NCBI GenBank assembly: GCA_024234955.1
Contig: JACKNK010000002.1
Coordinates: 558,001 to 622,000 of the forward strand
DNA: 64,000 nucleotides
Direction: 5' to 3'
Source of the DNA: Gammaproteobacteria bacterium
Lineage (GTDB): Bacteria; Pseudomonadota; Gammaproteobacteria; JACKNK01
Positions 60,517-64,000 of this stretch are shown one piece after another (position 1 is the stretch's first letter; the number at the start of each line of letters is the position of its first letter). Made by a program: the position numbers and the translations under genes. The notes under the pieces are model-generated. The model did not search any database. It saw only the letters and a list, made by a program, of their open reading frames with translations, and had not been told where the DNA came from.

Positions 60517-61680
60517 TCAGCGCCGACCCGCCTGCTCTGCGAGGTCGAAAATCAGTTTGTGTATCTCGGACATCTCCAGGCCCTTGCGGGCGTCGTCCAC
60601 GGCGAACCCGATGTCCATCTCCTTGATGTCGAAGGCCTCGCCCTCGGGCGTGATGCAGTGGTCGCCGAACAGGATCTTGTTCTCGAGCGAGGTCATCCCG
60701 GAGACGCGGGTGTAATCGTCGATGATGCACTGGCGCAATTCGGCGCCGGATTCCACCACGCAGTTGGCGCCGATCTGGGTCGGCCCCTCGATGATGGCGC
60801 CGTCCTGAATCTCCGAGCTGCTGCCGATGAAAACCGGTGGCGTGATCTGAACCTTGTCCAGATTGATGCGCACATTGATGCCGGCGCGAATCCCCGGGGC
60901 GATCTCCTTGCCGGGCAGCGGATAACCGGGGATGCGGCCTTCGAGCACATCCCGGGTGCCGTCCCACAGATCGGGCAGGGAACCGATGTCTACCCACTGG
61001 AAGGGGATGTTCACGCCGTAGAACGGCAGGCCGCGTGCCACCAGATCGGGGAACAACTGGCCTCCGATGTCGTATTCCTTGCCGCTGGGGATGTAATCGA
61101 AGACCTCGGGCTCGAACAGATAGATGCCGGTGTTGATGGTGTTGGAGACCGCGTCTTCCGGTTTCGGTTTCTCCTGGAACTGCCGGATTCGACCGTCGTC
61201 GTCGGTCGCGACAACGCCGTATTTGTAGGTTTCTTCGTGCGGAACTTCCTTGAGCACGATGGTGGCAACCGCCTTTCGGCTCTTGTGAAACTCATAGACT
61301 TTGCCGATATCCAGATCGATCCAGGCATCGCCGCACACCACGATGAAGGTCTCGTCGAAGAAGCCCGAGAAGTCCTGGATCTTCTTCATGCCCCCGGCGG
61401 AACCGAGCGCTTCGCCGACGATCTCGTCGCCCTCCATCCTCCCTTCGAACGAATAACCCAGATCGACGCCAAACTGCTGACCATCGCCAAAATACCGTTC
61501 GATCACCGACGCCAGCCAGGACGTGTTGACCATGATTTCGCGAATCCCGTGCAGGCGCAGGTGCTCCACGATGGACTCCATCAGCGGCTTGCGCAGCAGC
61601 GGGATCATGGGCTTGGGAATGGTGTTGGTTATGGGGCGTACCCGCGTGCCTTTGCCTGCGGCGAGGATCATGGCTTTCAT
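60517..61680 (-). CDS. NDP-sugar pyrophosphorylase (sugar-1-phosphate nucleotidyltransferase)
   Basis: This 387-residue enzyme makes a nucleotide sugar from sugar-1-phosphate. It has the full signature MILAAGKGTRVRPITNTIPKPM, the sugar-binding region GSAGGMKKI, CGDAWIDLD and EKPKPEDAVSNTINTGIYLF. A C-terminal hexapeptide beta-helix follows (about 280-350). The architecture is that of mannose-1-phosphate guanylyltransferase/glucose-1-phosphate thymidylyltransferase-like proteins with a helix tail; the nucleotide and sugar are not determinable. It lies between genes of a partner-switching system, 44 bp after the phosphatase and 4 bp before the kinase. This position suggests that supply of the donor is co-regulated with the switch. 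Confidence 0.92.
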   Translation of the reverse strand: MKAMILAAGKGTRVRPITNTIPKPMIPLLRKPLMESIVEHLRLHGIREIMVNTSWLASVIERYFGDGQQFGVDLGYSFEGRMEGDEIVGEALGSAGGMKKIQDFSGFFDETFIVVCGDAWIDLDIGKVYEFHKSRKAVATIVLKEVPHEETYKYGVVATDDDGRIRQFQEKPKPEDAVSNTINTGIYLFEPEVFDYIPSGKEYDIGGQLFPDLVARGLPFYGVNIPFQWVDIGSLPDLWDGTRDVLEGRIPGYPLPGKEIAPGIRAGINVRINLDKVQITPPVFIGSSSEIQDGAIIEGPTQIGANCVVESGAELRQCIIDDYTRVSGMTSLENKILFGDHCITPEGEAFDIKEMDIGFAVDDARKGLEMSEIHKLIFDLAEQAGRR

Positions 61681-61724
61681 GGCTGGCTCTGGTTCTCTCG
61701 TACTGGTGGGGATCGGGTTGGGGG

Positions 61725-62933
61725 TCAGTCTTCAGGATGACGTTCGATGATCAGCATCGTTATGTCGTCATCCGGATGGCGTTCTTCGCGCCAGATGTTC
61801 AACTGTTCGGTGAGTTCGGTGGTGACCTCGGCCAGCGAGCGATTCATCGTATCGCTGAGCAAGCGCTGCAAACGCGCTTCGCCATACTGCGCGCCATCGG
61901 CGTTTTCTGCCTCGGTGATGCCATCGGAATAGATCACCAGGCGGTCGCCAGGGGCGAGCGTGAACTCGGTGTCTTCATAGGCCATCTCCGGCAGCATGCC
62001 GACGGGAAAACCGCCTTCACCGATCATCGATGCGTTCGAGGTCGCGTGATGAAGATGCAACGGAGAAGGGTGTCCGGCCTGGGCGAGCTCCACTTCCCCG
62101 GTTTCGGAGTCGATCGTGCCCAGCACCATGGTGAAGTACTGCGAGGAACCTTGTTGTGCGAGAAAACGGCGGTTCAGTTCAGTGACCACCTGAGAAGGCT
62201 GTATTCGCCCTTCGGCATCCACATGATCGGTGAACAGGTTGCGCTGTTCCGCACTCGGGGTCAGGACCTTGTTCAGGGTGAACGACAACAGTGCGGAAGG
62301 AATGCCATGTCCCGAGACATCCAGATGATAGAAACCGAAGCGGCGGTCATCGATCGGGAAATAGCCAAACATGTCGCCGGCGACAAAGGCGCTGGGCTTG
62401 AACACCCATTGCGTTTCCAGCGAGCGCCAACGCATGGGTTTCGGCAGTAGCGAAGCCTGCATGGATGCCGCAGAGCGAAGATCGTTCTCCAGGCTCTCGT
62501 AGACCGCCGACAACTCGGAATGGGCCTTTTCGATGCGTCGGTTACGTTCTTCAAGCTTGGACTCGAGTTCGAGTATCCGCACCCCGGCACGAACCCGGAC
62601 TCGCAGCTCCGCGATGTTCACCGGCTTGGTCAGAAAGTCGTCGGCGCCGGCTTCCATGCCCTCGACCAGGGATTCCCGGTCGGAGCGACCGGTGAGCAGA
62701 ATCGTGTAGATGTATTTCGGGAAATCGTGGGCACGGATGCGGCGACACAGTTCCAACCCATCCATGCGCGGCATCATCCAGTCGCTGATCACCATCTGGA
62801 TGGGATTGGCGAGCAATATCTCCCACGCCTCCTGGCCATCCGCAGCGGTGATGACCTCGTAACCGGACTTCTCCAGCACGGTCGAGGTCAGGATCAACAT
62901 GTCCTTTGAATCGTCGGCAAGCAGGACCTGCAT
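61725..62933 (-). CDS. Receiver-SpoIIE (PP2C) phosphatase response regulator
   Basis: This 402-residue protein has a receiver domain (about 1-122; aspartate in MVISDWMMPRMDG, preceded by LLADDSKDM), a coiled coil (about 125-165) and a SpoIIE/PP2C phosphatase domain with FVAGDMFGYF, LDVSGHGIPSALLS and GDRLVIYSDGITEAE. Phosphorylation by a histidine kinase would set dephosphorylation of a STAS protein, so it links two-component input to the partner switch. ATG at 62933 has a GAGG site; an in-frame GTG at 62951 is possible. It heads the transcript with the nucleotide-sugar enzyme and the RsbW-like kinase. No cognate kinase is adjacent; the kinases of region 1 are possible but unproven. Confidence 0.93.
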   Translation of the reverse strand: MQVLLADDSKDMLILTSTVLEKSGYEVITAADGQEAWEILLANPIQMVISDWMMPRMDGLELCRRIRAHDFPKYIYTILLTGRSDRESLVEGMEAGADDFLTKPVNIAELRVRVRAGVRILELESKLEERNRRIEKAHSELSAVYESLENDLRSAASMQASLLPKPMRWRSLETQWVFKPSAFVAGDMFGYFPIDDRRFGFYHLDVSGHGIPSALLSFTLNKVLTPSAEQRNLFTDHVDAEGRIQPSQVVTELNRRFLAQQGSSQYFTMVLGTIDSETGEVELAQAGHPSPLHLHHATSNASMIGEGGFPVGMLPEMAYEDTEFTLAPGDRLVIYSDGITEAENADGAQYGEARLQRLLSDTMNRSLAEVTTELTEQLNIWREERHPDDDITMLIIERHPED

Positions 62934-63070
62934 GTGGCCTCGCAACGTCACTTGAGCTGGAAGGAAGTCCCTGTCTGTTCAGACTATGTTATGGCCAGTC
63001 CATCAACAAGCCGCCGGTTCACCCGACATTGCGCTGGGTTGATCTCATCGACCGTTGGGCACCGCAAGCA

Positions 63071-63099
63071 TGGACGCTGATCATGCTGCCCGCTATGCT
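63071..63099 (+). promoter_or_regulatory. Sigma-70-like promoter of the tRNA gene
   Basis: TGGACG (-35, four of six consensus bases) and TATGCT (-10, four of six) are separated by 17 bp. A GC-rich TCGCGCC discriminator follows, as is usual for growth-rate-controlled stable RNA genes. Transcription would begin about 6 bases before the mature tRNA. Confidence 0.5.
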
Positions 63100-63111
63100 T
63101 CGCGCCCCAAA

Positions 63112-63188
63112 GCGCCCGTAGCTCAGCTGGATAGAGTGTTGCCCTCCGAAGGCAAAGGTCACAGGTTCGAATCCTGTCGGGCGCGCCA
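63112..63188 (+). tRNA. tRNA-Arg (anticodon CCG)
   Basis: The 77-nt sequence folds into a full cloverleaf. The acceptor stem is GCGCCCG/CGGGCGC, the D stem is GCTC/GAGT with one G-T pair, and the anticodon stem is TTGCC/GGCAA around loop CTCCGAA. The variable loop is AGGTC, and the T stem ACAGG/CCTGT surrounds TTCGAAT. The anticodon CCG reads the arginine codon CGG. G73 and the CCA end are encoded. A promoter and an intrinsic terminator flank it, so it is a single-gene unit. Confidence 0.97.
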
Positions 63189-63208
63189 AACAATCAATGA
63201 CTTACAAG

Positions 63209-63234
63209 AAGCCCGGCACCGTCCGGGCTTTTTT
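63209..63234 (+). terminator. Intrinsic terminator after tRNA-Arg
   Basis: AAGCCCGG (63209-63216) and CCGGGCTT (63223-63230) form an 8-bp stem with a six-base loop, followed at once by TTTT. It ends 46 bases after the tRNA and is the clearest rho-independent terminator in the window. Confidence 0.9.
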
Positions 63235-63339
63235 GTGCCCATGCTGGTCACCGATACGGTGCTTTGTCAGCTTGAATCCGTGTTGCGTCGGGATCAGTCG
63301 TGCACGTCAGCGTATCGGCACTTTTATGTCTCGCGTACA

Positions 63340-64000
63340 TCAGGGGTCGAGCTTGATCGGGAGAGACTCGATGTTGTGCGAGTAGAGGGCGGCGCGGTCT
63401 TTGCCGAGTTTACGTGCGTCATCGTAAGGCCCCAGGCGGACCCGGTGCCAGGTACCGGCGCTGTCGGACTGGGTGGCCACGATCTGCGCGTGATAGCCGA
63501 GCAAGGCGAGTTGCGCCTTCATGCGTTCGGCATCGGCGATGTTGCGGAAGGAACCGGTTTGCAGCGCCATACGCTGCGTCGGATCCGGGGCCTTTTCGGC
63601 GCGAGGGGCGCGGATTTGCGGGACCGGTACATCAACTTCCGCTTCTTCGAGAAGCTGATAGAAGCGCCAGTCCTGGCCGCTGGGCGCGTCAGCGGGCGGC
63701 GTGCTGTCGGTTTTGGCCTCTGCAGGGCTGGCCGCTTCGCCGCTTGCCGATCCGGTTTGCGAGGCAGCTTCAGGTTCGGACTGCGGTTTGGGGCTGGCTT
63801 GCTCAACCGGTTCCCGGGCCGGTGGAATTGAGGGCTGGGTGGTCGGCGGTGAAGCGGGCAAGGACACGGGTTTGCTCGGTTCTGCTCTGGGAACCACGGT
63901 TGTCGGTTTGTGCGTCGGCGGTGCCACGGGGCTTGCAGGCACCACCGGCTTTTCCGTCCGAACCGGCGCCGGTGGGAGGCTGGGGGCGTGGTGGGTCAGA
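63340..64000 (-). CDS. SPOR-domain protein, 5' end beyond the window
   Basis: The frame is open to the window edge, so at least 220 residues are present and the N-terminus is missing. The visible part is a long proline-, alanine- and serine-rich linker, then a SPOR domain at the end. That domain begins MALQTGSFRNIADAERMKAQL and ends GTWHRVRLGPYDDARKLGKDRAALYSHN. SPOR domains bind denuded septal peptidoglycan. With a linker of this type the protein is likely an inner-membrane, DedD- or FtsN-like division protein whose anchor lies outside the window. An internal GTG at 63945 is not convincing as a start. Confidence 0.88.
   Translation of the reverse strand, partial: LTHHAPSLPPAPVRTEKPVVPASPVAPPTHKPTTVVPRAEPSKPVSLPASPPTTQPSIPPAREPVEQASPKPQSEPEAASQTGSASGEAASPAEAKTDSTPPADAPSGQDWRFYQLLEEAEVDVPVPQIRAPRAEKAPDPTQRMALQTGSFRNIADAERMKAQLALLGYHAQIVATQSDSAGTWHRVRLGPYDDARKLGKDRAALYSHNIESLPIKLDP

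Overview
The window reads as the chromosome of a GC-rich Gram-negative bacterium, most likely a gammaproteobacterium. Indicators are the tripartite hybrid kinases ending in HPt domains, a Wza-type outer-membrane exporter, an exosortase/PEP-CTERM system, a YeeZ-like protein, and a tRNA with encoded CCA. No sequence here fixes the genus. Genes are densely packed, most starts overlap the preceding stop, no gene-free stretch exceeds about 200 bp, and no phage, IS transposase or CRISPR array is visible.

Region 1 (1-23.0 kb, plus strand) is a signalling array. It holds the 3' end of one HPt-bearing kinase and then three very large hybrid histidine kinases (1639, 2491 and 1757 aa) coupled by 4-8 bp overlaps. 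A GGDEF diguanylate cyclase, a lone receiver, an HD-GYP phosphodiesterase with its own receiver, and an orthodox HAMP-GAF kinase follow. Two of the giants carry three tandem periplasmic solute-binding (SBP_bac_3) sensors each. All four HPt proteins end in the same short helical module, duplicated in the last one. The array could link periplasmic small-molecule sensing to c-di-GMP turnover.

Region 2 (23.0-28.6 kb) contains a small periplasmic protein, a lipoprotein, a YeeZ-like SDR, a 163-bp palindromic MITE-like repeat, glycogen phosphorylase and a hexose-6-phosphate mutarotase. The last two are the distal end of the next transcription unit.

Region 3 (28.6-38.9 kb, minus strand) is an exosortase locus. 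It contains a lipoprotein TPR protein of the PrsT type, two paralogous PEP-CTERM/DUF4114 secreted proteins behind a sigma-54-like promoter, an exosortase with an intact Cys/Arg/His triad, an unassigned membrane protein, EpsI, an O-antigen-ligase-type polymerase, a GT2 glycosyltransferase and a nucleotidyltransferase-fold protein.

Region 4 (39-58 kb, minus strand) is an exopolysaccharide locus. It encodes a canonical initiating sugar transferase, two unusual sugar-transferase fusions, a STAS protein, a GH9 glycanase, two related small membrane proteins, Wza, a Wzz/tyrosine-kinase-like protein with a degenerate P-loop, an ExeA-like ATPase, three GT4 glycosyltransferases, a VOC protein, a hexapeptide acyltransferase, a flippase and an alkaline-phosphatase-superfamily enzyme.

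Region 5 (58-64 kb) contains two SpoIIE/PP2C-type phosphatases (one GAF-fed, one receiver-fed), an RsbW-type kinase and an NDP-sugar pyrophosphorylase. With the STAS protein at 40.4 kb these make a complete partner-switching set around the polysaccharide genes. The window closes with tRNA-Arg(CCG), its promoter and terminator, and a SPOR-domain protein running off the edge. The whole window is plausibly one biofilm/exopolysaccharide programme: environmental sensing, c-di-GMP and partner-switch control, and sugar activation, assembly and export with exosortase-sorted surface proteins.
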